NCBI GenBank assembly: GCA_964247695.1
Contig: CAXTVI010000006.1
Coordinates: forward strand, 50,062 to 114,061
Direction of reading: 5' to 3'
From: Lichenicoccus sp964247695
GTDB taxonomy: Bacteria > Pseudomonadota > Alphaproteobacteria > Acetobacterales > Acetobacteraceae
Length of the DNA: 64,000 nucleotides
Shown here piece by piece: positions 16,246 to 24,609 of the stretch (position 1 is its first letter; every line of letters begins with the position of its first letter). Under the pieces are notes generated by a model. The model ran no database searches, had not been told where the DNA came from, and worked only from the letters and a program-made list of their open reading frames with translations. A program made the translations under genes and the position numbers.

Positions 16246-16254
16246 CCTGGCGCG
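16234..16254 (+). terminator. Hairpin at the holC stop
   Basis: CGCGCC (16234-16239) pairs with GGCGCG (16249-16254) around the near-palindrome GGCTAGCC, which includes the TAG stop. It may end the pepA-holC transcript. There is no T-run, so support is moderate. Confidence 0.35.
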
Positions 16255-16303
16255 CAACCGCTGCCACATCGTTTGGTTGAGGACACTGAACGGAGACCGC
16301 ACC

Positions 16304-16513
16304 ATGAGCGACCAAGCGTCCAAGCCTGCAGGTCCAGACACCAGGCGCCAGCCTCCGCCCGACGAGCCGGGTGGCCACCAGGAAACCAACCGGCCCGGCA
16401 TGACCAACGGGGTGCCGGACGAGACCCAGCAGGGCAGCTCGACCGCGCATCCGACCAGCGACCGCGAGCAGAGCGAGACGGCGGCCGGACAGCAGCAGCC
16501 GCCCGAGCCATGA
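16304..16513 (+). CDS. Small hydrophilic disordered protein
   Basis: A 69-residue protein rich in Gln, Pro, Glu, Asp, Thr and Ser, with no hydrophobic segment, no cysteine and no recognisable domain. It is probably intrinsically disordered. The ATG at 16304 has GGAGAC upstream; an in-frame start at 16277 would add nine residues. Its stop overlaps the start of the aldo/keto reductase (ATGA at 16510-16513), so it is likely expressed and may be translationally coupled. Function unknown. Confidence 0.55.
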   Translation: MSDQASKPAGPDTRRQPPPDEPGGHQETNRPGMTNGVPDETQQGSSTAHPTSDREQSETAAGQQQPPEP

Positions 16514-17355
16514 GCGGCATCCGGCACGCGCGGCTGTCCTGCGGGGTCGAGGTTCCGGTCCTCGGCCAGGGCACCTGGAACATGGGCGACAGCCGTGCGG
16601 CGCACGACACCGAACTGAAGGCACTGCGTCTCGGTCTCGATCTCGGCATGACGCTGATCGACACCGCGGAGATGTATGGCCATGGCGCGTCCGAGCGCCT
16701 CGTGGGGGAGGCCATAGCCGGTCGCCGGGACGAGGTGTTCCTCGTCAGCAAGGTGCTGCCGTCGAACGCCTCGCGCCCCGGCGTCGCGCGCTCCTGCCGC
16801 GAGAGCCTCAAGCGGCTCGGCACCGACCGCCTCGACCTCTATCTGCTGCACTGGCGCGGCTCCGTGGCCCTCGGCGAGACCATCGACGCGTTCGAGATCC
16901 TGCGACGCGAGGGGCTGATCCTGCAGTGGGGCGTCTCGAACTTCGATGTCGACGACATGGCGGAGTTCGTCGGACGGGTGCGTCCGGGCGGCTGCCTGGT
17001 AAACCAGGTGCTGTACAACCTCGAGCATCGCGGCATCGAGCACGACATGATCCAGTATGGCGTCGAGCAGAATGTCAGGCTGATGGCCTATTCGCCGGTC
17101 GGGCAGGGCGGCGCGCTGCTGCGCCATCCGGCGCTGCGCACGGTGGCGGATCGGCATGGCTGCAGCCCCGCGCAGGTGGCACTCGCCTGGAGCATCCGCC
17201 ATCGCGGCGTGATCAGCATCCCCAAGGCCGGCACCGAGGTCCATGTGCGCGAGAATGCCGCGGCCGCGGCGTTGACGCTGCAGCCCGAGGATCTTGCGGA
17301 GCTCGACCGGGCTTTTCCGCCACCGACCCAAAAGCAGCCGCTCGCGATGCTGTAG
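16510..17355 (+). CDS. Aldo/keto reductase
   Basis: A 281-residue NADPH-dependent oxidoreductase of the AKR fold. The catalytic tetrad is visible: Asp and Tyr in DTAEMYGHG (about residues 50-58), Lys in LVSKVLPS (about 80) and His in LYLLHWRG (about 115). The NADP-phosphate region ISIPKAGTEVHVREN is near 240-253. It reduces aldehydes or ketones in the cytoplasm; the substrate is not defined. The start overlaps the stop of the small disordered protein. A hairpin at 17406-17422 follows. Confidence 0.9.
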   Translation: MSGIRHARLSCGVEVPVLGQGTWNMGDSRAAHDTELKALRLGLDLGMTLIDTAEMYGHGASERLVGEAIAGRRDEVFLVSKVLPSNASRPGVARSCRESLKRLGTDRLDLYLLHWRGSVALGETIDAFEILRREGLILQWGVSNFDVDDMAEFVGRVRPGGCLVNQVLYNLEHRGIEHDMIQYGVEQNVRLMAYSPVGQGGALLRHPALRTVADRHGCSPAQVALAWSIRHRGVISIPKAGTEVHVRENAAAAALTLQPEDLAELDRAFPPPTQKQPLAML

Positions 17356-17405
17356 GCGTCATACATGTAACTCCAGGCCGTCTTCAAACGCATGATCCGG
17401 TACGG

Positions 17406-17422
17406 GCCGCCGTCCCGGCGGC
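17406..17422 (+). terminator. Hairpin after the aldo/keto reductase
   Basis: GCCGCCG and CGGCGGC form a perfect 7-bp stem around TCC, about 50 bp after the reductase stop. It lies between a possible early start (17392) and the preferred start (17443) of the next gene, which supports the later start. Confidence 0.4.
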
Positions 17423-17442
17423 TGAAGGCACAGGGTGACCGG

Positions 17443-18138
17443 ATGAGGCCGCGACGGGGACTATCCGCCATGATCGGCATGATGATGCTGGCCGATCCGG
17501 TCGCGGCAATGGCCGCGGATTACGCCCATCCCACCGTGGTCGAGCTGTTCCAGAGCCAGGGCTGCTCGTCCTGCCCGCCGGCCAACGCCAACGTGCTGGC
17601 GCTCGCCGGCCGGGCGAACCTGCTGACACTGTCCTGGCAGGTCACCTACTGGGATCATCTCGGCTGGACCGACAGCTTCGGCAAGCCGGAATTCACGCAG
17701 CGCCAGCGCGACTATGCCAGCGCGTTCCATCGCGACCAGGTCTTCACCCCGGAGGTCGTGGTGAACGGACGAGCCGATGTCGTCGGCAACCGGCGCGACG
17801 AGCTGGACGCGTTGATCGGTCGCGCCGATCGTGGCGAGGCCGGCCCGCGGATTGCCTTGACAGGATCGGACGTCGCCGTCGCCGGCGCGCAGCCGGGGGC
17901 GCTGGTGCTGCTGGTCCGTTACGATCCGAACCTGGTGCAGGTGCCGATCGCGCGCGGCGAGAATGCCGGCCTCACCTTGCCACACCGCAACGTCGTGCGG
18001 GACCTGGTGCTGCTGGGTCGCGCGGACGGACATCCCGCGCGCTTTGCGCTTCCGCCAGCAAGCCGGCCGGGCCTGCGGTCGGCGGTGCTGGTCCAGGCCG
18101 GGCCGGGTGGGCCGATCCTGGCGGCCGCCCGCGAGTGA
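17443..18138 (+). CDS. Exported DUF1223 (thioredoxin-like) protein
   Basis: A 231-residue protein with a signal peptide (basic MRPRRGL, then a hydrophobic stretch ending AAMAA) followed by the DUF1223 core. The core begins VVELFQSQGCSSCPPANA, a CxxC motif at the position of a thioredoxin-fold active site, and continues with TYWDHLGWTDSF and QVFTPEVVVNG. The role is unknown; family members are periplasmic and may act in redox or metal handling. The ATG at 17443 is preferred because it gives a proper signal peptide; an upstream ATG at 17392 would run through a hairpin. The stop overlaps the GTG start of the MFS transporter. Confidence 0.8.
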   Translation: MRPRRGLSAMIGMMMLADPVAAMAADYAHPTVVELFQSQGCSSCPPANANVLALAGRANLLTLSWQVTYWDHLGWTDSFGKPEFTQRQRDYASAFHRDQVFTPEVVVNGRADVVGNRRDELDALIGRADRGEAGPRIALTGSDVAVAGAQPGALVLLVRYDPNLVQVPIARGENAGLTLPHRNVVRDLVLLGRADGHPARFALPPASRPGLRSAVLVQAGPGGPILAAARE

Positions 18139-19313
18139 CCGCGCGGGCCGACGGCGTGGGCGGCAAGCCGGCGACCGGTGGCCTGCGTCCGGTGGCGGCG
18201 CTGCTCCTCGCCGTGATGTTCCTGGTGTTCGGAACCAATCTGCAGGGCATCCTGCTGCCGATGCTGGGCCATGCGCGCGGGTCGAGCATGATCGCCATCG
18301 GGCTGTTCTCGGCCGCCTGGTCGGCCGGCTTCGTGCTCGCGTGCCTGTGCATCGGCCAGATGCTCGGCCGGCTCGGCCACGGGCGCAGCTTCATCGCGCT
18401 CGCCCTGTTGTCGGCCGCCGCCGCCGCGCTGCTGTTCGCACTGCCGACCGACCGCGCCTGGATCGGGCTGCGGGTCGTGACCGGATTCTGCTATGGCGGC
18501 CTCTCGGCGATCGTCGAGGGCTGGCTGGTCGAGCGGGCCGGAGCCGGTGTCGCCTTTGCCAGCTACATGATCGTCAACCTGCTGGCCTCCCTGGCCGGCA
18601 CGTTGAGCCTGAACATAATCCGGGCGGCAGGTCCGGCGCCCTTCGCGGTCGCTGTGGCCGCCACGGCGCTCGCAATCGTGCCGGTCGCCTTCGGCGGCAT
18701 CCCGAGCCCGCCGCCGCCGCCGCCGTTCCGGCCACACCTGGGAACTCTGATCCGCCGCTCGCAAATCGGCACGCTCGGCTGCGTGGGGGTCGGCATCATC
18801 ACCGGCGCGATTGGCGGGCTCGGCCCGGTGTTCGGCATGATGTCGGGCCTCACCATGCACGACACCACCCTGATGCTGGCCAGCAACTCGGTCGGCGGCG
18901 CGCTCGCCTACCTGCCCCTGGCGGCGCTCGCAGAGCGGCTGGACCGGCGCGTACTGCTGGGCGGGGTGATCGTGCTGGGCCTGCTGATCTGCGCGCCGAT
19001 CATCCTGCTGCCGCTGTCGGCCCCTTTGCTGATCCTCCTGCTCGGCGCGTTCGGCTTCGTGCAGTATCCGCTCTACGGCCTGTGCGTCGGAATCGTGAAC
19101 CGCGCCTGTCCGGAGCGGCCTCCGGCCCATGTCGCCAGCGAGCTGGTGCTGCTGTTCGGGCTCGGCGCCATCCTGGGCCCGGTGGTCGGCTCGAAGTTCC
19201 TGCAGCACGGCACCTCGCCGCTGTTCGCCTTCATCGCGATCGTGCTGGCGGCGATGCTGGCGCTCAACCTCGCCCCGGGACGGCGCTCGCCCGCGCCGAG
19301 CGTCGCGGCCTAG
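18135..19313 (+). CDS. MFS transporter
   Basis: A 392-residue polytopic protein with about 12 hydrophobic segments of major-facilitator type. A central cytoplasmic loop contains a run of six prolines after IPSP (about residue 190), followed by the second bundle. It starts with GTG overlapping the TGA of the DUF1223 gene, so the two are coupled. The substrate is unknown. The family resembles small-molecule/YcaD-like efflux or uptake carriers. Confidence 0.85.
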   Translation: MTARADGVGGKPATGGLRPVAALLLAVMFLVFGTNLQGILLPMLGHARGSSMIAIGLFSAAWSAGFVLACLCIGQMLGRLGHGRSFIALALLSAAAAALLFALPTDRAWIGLRVVTGFCYGGLSAIVEGWLVERAGAGVAFASYMIVNLLASLAGTLSLNIIRAAGPAPFAVAVAATALAIVPVAFGGIPSPPPPPPFRPHLGTLIRRSQIGTLGCVGVGIITGAIGGLGPVFGMMSGLTMHDTTLMLASNSVGGALAYLPLAALAERLDRRVLLGGVIVLGLLICAPIILLPLSAPLLILLLGAFGFVQYPLYGLCVGIVNRACPERPPAHVASELVLLFGLGAILGPVVGSKFLQHGTSPLFAFIAIVLAAMLALNLAPGRRSPAPSVAA

Positions 19314-19434
19314 CCCTTTGGCCTGACGCGCGGCGATCAGCTTTCGCAGACAAGCTCAGCCGGACCGCCTAAACCAGGTTCACTGGCTTGCGGCGGACCG
19401 TCTTTATGGAAATGATCTGGCAGCGCACGGTCCC

Positions 19435-20760
19435 ATGACGGCAGGCGCGCGCAGGCTGCTGACCCTCTTGGGTGACACCTTCTGGCTGCTTCCAGGTGCG
19501 CTGGTCTTGATCGGCATCGCGGGCGGGCTGGGGATGGTCGCGATCGATCGCAGCGGCGCGGTCCCGCACTGGCTGATTACCAGCTCGTGGCTGTACAGCG
19601 GCGGCGCAACCGGCGCGCGCACCCTGCTGGGGGCGGTCGCTTCCTCGACCATCGGGGTTGCCGGTACGGTCTTCTCCATCACCATCGCCGCCTTGTCGCT
19701 CGCGGCCGGGCAGATGGGACCGCGGCTGCTGCGCAACTTCACCCGAGACCGCGGCAACCAGGTCACTCTCGGCGCCTTCCTGGGCACCTTCTGCTACGCC
19801 CTGATGGTGTTGCGCAGCGTACGCACGCAGAGCGAGGGCGCGTTCATCCCGCACCTCGCGCTGACCATCAGCATCCTGCTCGCCTTCGTCTGCGTGGCGA
19901 CCCTGGTGTTCTTCGTCGGCCACATGGCGGGTCGCATCAACGTCGACACGGTGGTGGATCTGGTCAGCGCCGAGGTTCGCAGTGCCGTCGAGCGGCTCAT
20001 GGTTGCCGAGGCGCAGCCGATCCCGCCGCCGGCGGCCTTCTGGAGCGGCGCCGTCCCGGTCACCGACCCGCGCCGCGGCTACCTCCAGCAACTCGACGAG
20101 GACGGGTTGGCCAATTGGGCGGTGGCGCATCATACCGCGATACGGCTGTTGATCCGTCCCGGTGACTACGTCTTCCCTGGTGCAACGGTCGCCGTCCTGA
20201 CGGTGCCGGTCGCCGGCGCCGACGCTGCCATCCGCAACGCGACCGCGCTGGGTGCGCAGCGGGTCAGCTCGAGCGACCTGGAGTTCGCGATCCGGCAACT
20301 GGTCGAGGTCGCCGTCCGCGCCTTGTCGCCCGGGATCAACGACCCGCACACCGCCATGAGCGTGCTGGTCCGCCTTGGCGCGGCACTCTGCGATGCGGTG
20401 CCGTTGCAGCTGAAGACAGGCGTGACCCTCCGCGACGCGCGGCCAGTCCTGGTCCAGCCCAGCATCGACTACGATGGCCTGGCGGACTCCATGTTCCACA
20501 TGATCCGGCAGAATGCGGCGGGCAGCACCGCCGTGCTCATGTGCATGCTGGAGGTCCTGGTCGCTGTCGCCGGATGCGAGCGCGAGGCCGCCCGGCTCGC
20601 GGTCCTGCAACGCCATGCCGACCTCGTGCTCGGTGATGCGGAGCGCGACGTCAAGACGCCCGCGGACCTCGCCGACGTCCGCGAGCGTCACGTCTGCTTC
20701 GAACGCGTGCGCCGACACGGCCCGCTGGCTCACCTCGTATCCGCGACCAGTCCTCGATGA
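19435..20760 (+). CDS. DUF2254 membrane protein
   Basis: A 441-residue protein matching the DUF2254 layout. Four hydrophobic segments lie in the first 170 residues (the first near 15-36, then AGTVFSITIAALSLAAGQMGP, a family hallmark, then two more). A long soluble C-terminal domain contains PGDYVFPGATVAVL and ALSPGINDPHTAM. Function is unknown. It stands alone on the plus strand, separated from the MFS gene by 121 bp. It converges on pssA across a perfect palindrome at 20799-20825. Confidence 0.85.
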   Translation: MTAGARRLLTLLGDTFWLLPGALVLIGIAGGLGMVAIDRSGAVPHWLITSSWLYSGGATGARTLLGAVASSTIGVAGTVFSITIAALSLAAGQMGPRLLRNFTRDRGNQVTLGAFLGTFCYALMVLRSVRTQSEGAFIPHLALTISILLAFVCVATLVFFVGHMAGRINVDTVVDLVSAEVRSAVERLMVAEAQPIPPPAAFWSGAVPVTDPRRGYLQQLDEDGLANWAVAHHTAIRLLIRPGDYVFPGATVAVLTVPVAGADAAIRNATALGAQRVSSSDLEFAIRQLVEVAVRALSPGINDPHTAMSVLVRLGAALCDAVPLQLKTGVTLRDARPVLVQPSIDYDGLADSMFHMIRQNAAGSTAVLMCMLEVLVAVAGCEREAARLAVLQRHADLVLGDAERDVKTPADLADVRERHVCFERVRRHGPLAHLVSATSPR

Positions 20761-20798
20761 GGTGCGCAACGAGGCCTAGCTTGGCCAGGGCGACACCC

Positions 20799-20825
20799 AG
20801 AGCATGATCCGATCGTTCATGCTCT
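20799..20825. terminator. Perfect palindrome between convergent genes, likely bidirectional terminator
   Basis: AGAGCATGA (20799-20807) and TCATGCTCT (20817-20825) are exact inverted repeats with a 9-nt loop. They sit between the ends of the DUF2254 gene and pssA. GAGCATGATC-type palindromes are common dispersed elements in alphaproteobacterial intergenic regions, so it may be both a repeat-family member and a terminator. Confidence 0.6.
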
Positions 20826-20842
20826 GCTTCCGTCGGATAGCT

Positions 20843-21772
20843 CTAGCCGGCCGTGGCGGCCTCCTCGGCAGGGTCCTCGTCCGGAACCTCTTCCTGCAGC
20901 GCCTCGGCATCGGCCTTCAGGCGGTGGAAGCTGCGCCGGCTGAACGGCAGCATGACCAGGTAGATTACGCCAAGTCCGGCCAGCGCCGCCCAGGGATCGG
21001 CGACCAGGACGGCGGCGAAGCCGCAGGTCCCGAGCAGCAGCGGCAGCACGAATTCCGCCGGCACCTTGAAGTTCTTGAACGACCAGACCGGCAGGGTGGA
21101 GACCAGCAGGAACGCGACGCCGGTCAGCATCACCGCTACGAAGGCCGGATGGTTGACGGTGGTGTAGAGCCAGAGCCAGTCGGTCTTGCGGGCCTCGAGG
21201 CCGGCGAACAGCGGGAACAAGGCGAGGCCGGCTCCGGCCGGCGCCGGCACCCCGGTGAAAAAATTATAGGCGTAGGTCGGCGTCTCGGAGGGACCGACGA
21301 TGGCCGCGTTGAAGCGCGCGAGACGCAGCGCCATGCAGACCGAGAACAGGATGCAGGGCAGGAAGCCGTAGCGGCCGCCATTATGCAGCGACCACATGTA
21401 GAGGATGAAGGGCGGCGCCACGCCGAAGCACAGGAAGTCTGACAGGCTGTCGAACTCCGCGCCGAACGGGCTGGTGGCGCGCAGCAGCCGGGCGATGCGG
21501 CCGTCGAGCCCGTCGATGGCGGCTGCGAGCAGCAGCGCCACCGCCGCCTGGCCGTAATGCCCGTCGAGGCCGAACCGCATCGAGGTCAGCCCGGCGCAGA
21601 GCCCGACCATGGTCAGCAGGTTGGGGATCAGCCGGTTGAAGGACTGTCCCCGGAAGCGCGGGCGGGCGCGACGGCCGAGCCGGCGCAGTCGCTTCAGCCG
21701 CCTGCGCCGTACCGGCGTCTGCCCGCCGGATGCCTGGCTGCCCTGGGCCGGCAGCGGGTCAGAGGTGGGCAA
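20843..21772 (-). CDS. pssA: CDP-diacylglycerol-serine O-phosphatidyltransferase
   Basis: A 309-residue integral membrane enzyme that makes phosphatidylserine from CDP-diacylglycerol and serine. The CDP-alcohol phosphotransferase signature is visible near residues 85-110: DGLDGRIARL then FGAEFDSLSD. An Arg-rich N-terminal tail precedes about seven hydrophobic segments, and the C-terminal tail is acidic. It overlaps the psd gene by 14 bp. The psd-pssA pair provides successive steps to phosphatidylethanolamine. Confidence 0.93.
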   Translation of the reverse strand: MPTSDPLPAQGSQASGGQTPVRRRRLKRLRRLGRRARPRFRGQSFNRLIPNLLTMVGLCAGLTSMRFGLDGHYGQAAVALLLAAAIDGLDGRIARLLRATSPFGAEFDSLSDFLCFGVAPPFILYMWSLHNGGRYGFLPCILFSVCMALRLARFNAAIVGPSETPTYAYNFFTGVPAPAGAGLALFPLFAGLEARKTDWLWLYTTVNHPAFVAVMLTGVAFLLVSTLPVWSFKNFKVPAEFVLPLLLGTCGFAAVLVADPWAALAGLGVIYLVMLPFSRRSFHRLKADAEALQEEVPDEDPAEEAATAG

Positions 21773-22451
21773 CTACCGTCTCGCCACCAATCATGGTCTG
21801 GCCGGTGGCCACCAGCGGGGCGACGTCCGGCGGCAGATAGAGGTCGGTGCGGCTACCGAAGCGGATGATGCCGAAGCGCTCGCCGGTGGCAAGCGCGTCG
21901 CCTTCGCGGACACTGCACAGGATGCGCCGCGCGATCAGGCCGGCGATCTGCACCACCGCCATGGTGCGGCCGTCGGCCAGCTGCAGGCCGATGGCGTTGC
22001 GCTCATTCTCGTCGCTCGACTTGTCCAGGCTGGCATTGAGGAACCGGCCTTCGTGGTAGGCGATCCGCGTCACGGTGGCAGCCACCGGCATGCGGTTCAC
22101 GTGGACGTCGAGTACCGACAGGAAGATGCCGATACGCCAGCGCGGTTCGGTGCCGATATCGAGCTCGGGGGGCGGCGGAAGGAACGCGATCGACACGACA
22201 TGCCCGTCGGCAGGCGCCACCACGGTGCCCTCGCCGGGCGGCGGGACCCGTTCGGGATCGCGGAAGAAATACAGGCAGAACCCGACGAACAGCAGGCCGG
22301 CGCGGCTGACAAGCCGCAAGCCGGACCAGCCGCTGGCCCGGCGCAGCAGCCAGCCGGCGATAACGGCGCCGGCGCCGGCCGCGAGGAACGGGCGCCCGGC
22401 CGGATGGGGAGGGGCCAGGACGAGCTTGAGCGATTTGATGATCGAGGACAT
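21759..22451 (-). CDS. psd: Phosphatidylserine decarboxylase, short form
   Basis: A 230-residue pyruvoyl enzyme that converts phosphatidylserine to phosphatidylethanolamine at the inner membrane. Two N-terminal hydrophobic segments cover about residues 22-62. The catalytic part has DVHVNRMPV, IGLQLADGRTM and the self-cleavage site Gly199-Ser200 in IIRFGSRTDLYLP. Processing there creates the pyruvoyl group on the alpha chain. The RFGS site and length are typical of the short alphaproteobacterial form. It starts at 22451, divergent from an unknown gene at 22549, and is the first gene of the psd-pssA pair. Confidence 0.93.
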   Translation of the reverse strand: MSSIIKSLKLVLAPPHPAGRPFLAAGAGAVIAGWLLRRASGWSGLRLVSRAGLLFVGFCLYFFRDPERVPPPGEGTVVAPADGHVVSIAFLPPPPELDIGTEPRWRIGIFLSVLDVHVNRMPVAATVTRIAYHEGRFLNASLDKSSDENERNAIGLQLADGRTMAVVQIAGLIARRILCSVREGDALATGERFGIIRFGSRTDLYLPPDVAPLVATGQTMIGGETVVAHL

Positions 22452-22548
22452 GCGCGCCCGTTCATGGGGGGTTCACCAATATCGGTCAAGCTGTGCCCAG
22501 CAGGTGAGCAGGGTCGATCGGACCAGGCTTTGGAAAGGTGCAGCGGCC

Positions 22549-23013
22549 ATGAGCGAGACGTCGGATTGCAGCAACCCGTTGGTGGCCTTGATGGGCGATC
22601 TCGGTTTCTTCGGTTTCGACGGCTTGGGGAGGCTGCGGCCGAACCCTCCCGACGCCAAGCCGGTGATGGCGTGCCGCTGGCGCGGACGGCCGATCTCGAC
22701 GACGCTTTGGGAACTGCCCGGCGGCACCGGGATGATCGCCTTGAAGGCGCAGGTCGGCCGGGTGCCGAGCAGCCTGCACGCCGCCGCTGCCCGGCCCGGC
22801 GCGCTGGCGCTCGCGGCGAACTTGCCTGCGCTGCTGCCGCGCGGCTGGACCCTGACGCTGGCCTGCGATCACACCCTGCATATCCATACCGAGCAGGAGG
22901 TGCCGATGCCCGCGCTGATCAGCGACCTGCTGGTCCCAACGGTGCAGTTCTGTCTGACCGCGGCGCCCTACCTCGACCTGCTCGACGAGAACGCCCTCGG
23001 CCTGGAGCAGTAG
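22549..23013 (+). CDS. Hypothetical protein, 154 residues
   Basis: No family was recognised. The protein is soluble, with Trp-containing central blocks (ACRWRGRPISTTLWELPGG) and a C-terminal half that looks like mixed alpha/beta. It has no signal peptide or membrane segment. A good Shine-Dalgarno (GGAAAGG at 22532-22538) precedes the ATG at 22549, which decides the start within a longer open frame. It is divergent from psd and convergent with a methyltransferase gene 16 bp beyond its stop. Confidence 0.6.
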   Translation: MSETSDCSNPLVALMGDLGFFGFDGLGRLRPNPPDAKPVMACRWRGRPISTTLWELPGGTGMIALKAQVGRVPSSLHAAAARPGALALAANLPALLPRGWTLTLACDHTLHIHTEQEVPMPALISDLLVPTVQFCLTAAPYLDLLDENALGLEQ

Positions 23014-23029
23014 AGGCCGCCCGTTCCTC

Positions 23030-23728
23030 TCAGGCAGCCTGGACCAGTACCCGCCGCACGGCACCGCGCGCCGTCGGCATCGCGGCATAGACATCCTTCA
23101 CCGCCTCGATGAGCAGCACGCCGGAGAGCTGCGGCGCCAGCCGGGCGCCGGTGCGCTCGACGGCGCGGCCCAGGCGCAGGACCGGTCGGATGTCGGCCGG
23201 CGGCATCCAGAGCGCGCCGCTGCTGCGCTCGATGCGGAACAGCTGGTCCTTCAGCAGCCGGTCGATCTGGCCGCGCGACCAGGGCGCGCCCTGGCCGAAC
23301 GGCGTGCTCTCGCGATGCGCCCACAGGCCGCGCCGGTTCGGCACCATCAGCATCAGCCGCCCGTCATCCTTGAGCAGCCGCCACACCATGCGCAGCAGGC
23401 GCGGCGCGCTGGGCGAGGTCTCGAGGACGTGGCTGAGCAGGATGCGGTCGAAGCTGAGGTCGGGGAACGGCAGCTCCTGCTCGTCGACGATGCAGGTGGC
23501 CGAGGCGAGATGCTGCGTGTCGGCGGCCAGCCAGGTCTCGGCGGCGATGCAAAGCGATGCATCATGCTGCCAGAGCGACAGGAAGGGCTGCGCATGGCCC
23601 AGCCCGAGCACGTTCAGGCGGCCGAGGTCAGGCCACAGGACGGCGAGCTGCCGGCGCAGCAGGCGCGCCGCGACACGTCCGCCGCGGCTGGCATAGAACT
23701 CCGTCACCACCCGGAAGTCGTCACCCAT
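23030..23728 (-). CDS. Class I SAM-dependent methyltransferase
   Basis: A 232-residue protein with a methyltransferase-11-like core. LNVLGLGHAQPFL replaces the classical GxGxG, followed by ELPFPDLSFDRILLSHVLE (acidic loop and motif) and LKDDGRLMLMVPNRRGLWAH. The C-terminal part is basic. The ATG at 23728 begins the conserved domain; longer upstream starts overlap the control region of gloB. It is divergent from gloB, with about 100 bp between. The substrate is unknown. Confidence 0.75.
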   Translation of the reverse strand: MGDDFRVVTEFYASRGGRVAARLLRRQLAVLWPDLGRLNVLGLGHAQPFLSLWQHDASLCIAAETWLAADTQHLASATCIVDEQELPFPDLSFDRILLSHVLETSPSAPRLLRMVWRLLKDDGRLMLMVPNRRGLWAHRESTPFGQGAPWSRGQIDRLLKDQLFRIERSSGALWMPPADIRPVLRLGRAVERTGARLAPQLSGVLLIEAVKDVYAAMPTARGAVRRVLVQAA

Positions 23729-23826
23729 GAAAGCCACCATAGCACGGCGCGGCGTCGTCGGCATCGGCTGGGCAACCGCGCCTGCCTGGTGCAGGTTATG
23801 GAGAATGCGGCGGCGGGAGGCCACAG

Positions 23827-24564
23827 ATGGGACTAGCGATCCGGGCGGTGCCGATCCTGTCGGACAACTACGCCTGGCTGCTGCGCGATCCGGCGACCCA
23901 GGACCTTGCAATCGTGGACCCAGCCGAGCTGGCACCCGTGCTGGCGGCCATCGAGCAGGAGCAGGCCTCTGGCGGCCGCCTCTCGCTGATCCTGCTCACC
24001 CACCACCATGCCGACCACATCGACGCGGCCGAGGCGGTGCGCGAGCGGACGGGAGCTGCGATCGTCGGCGCCGGCGCCGACGCCAGGCGGCTGCCGCGGC
24101 TGGATCGTGCCGTGGCCGCGGGAGACGAGGTCCGGCTGGGCGACAGCGTGGCGCGGGTGATGGAGACCCCCGGCCACACACGGGGGCATATCTCGTATTT
24201 TTTCGCCGAGACGCCCGCGCTGTTCTGCGGCGACACGCTGTTCAGCCTCGGCTGCGGACGCCTGCTGGAGGGCAGTCCTGCCGAGATGTTCGAATCCCTG
24301 GGAAAGATCGCGGCGCTGCCGGTGGACACGCTGGTGTGCTGCGGCCACGAATACACCGAGTCGAACGCCCGCTTCGCCGTGGCCGCAAGCCCGGACAACG
24401 CGGCGATCGCCGCGCGTGCTGCCGAGGTCACCGCGCTCCGCCGGGCCGGCACGCCGACCCTGCCGGTGCGGCTGGGACTGGAGTTGGAGACCAACCCGTT
24501 CCTGCTGGCGCCCGATCTTGCCGGGTTCACCCGGCTGCGGAGCTGGAAGGACAGCTTCCGCTAG
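23827..24564 (+). CDS. gloB: Hydroxyacylglutathione hydrolase (glyoxalase II)
   Basis: A 245-residue metallo-beta-lactamase-fold enzyme that hydrolyses S-lactoylglutathione in methylglyoxal detoxification. The dinuclear metal motif THHHADH is at residues 58-64. Other ligands appear in TPGHTRGHISYF, FCGDTLFSLGCGR and CCGHEYT. The C-terminal HAGH domain ends with WKDSFR. The ATG at 23827 is 7 nt after GGGAGG. It is cytoplasmic. Confidence 0.93.
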   Translation: MGLAIRAVPILSDNYAWLLRDPATQDLAIVDPAELAPVLAAIEQEQASGGRLSLILLTHHHADHIDAAEAVRERTGAAIVGAGADARRLPRLDRAVAAGDEVRLGDSVARVMETPGHTRGHISYFFAETPALFCGDTLFSLGCGRLLEGSPAEMFESLGKIAALPVDTLVCCGHEYTESNARFAVAASPDNAAIAARAAEVTALRRAGTPTLPVRLGLELETNPFLLAPDLAGFTRLRSWKDSFR

Positions 24565-24609
24565 GCCTGCCACGCCACCGCAGCCGGAAGGCCGCGGCGG
24601 CGGACCGGA

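Noticed and set aside
19396..19434. Inverted GGACCGT/ACGGTCC before the DUF2254 gene
   Set aside because: The arms are 25 nt apart and only 7 bp; no supporting promoter or terminator feature was found.
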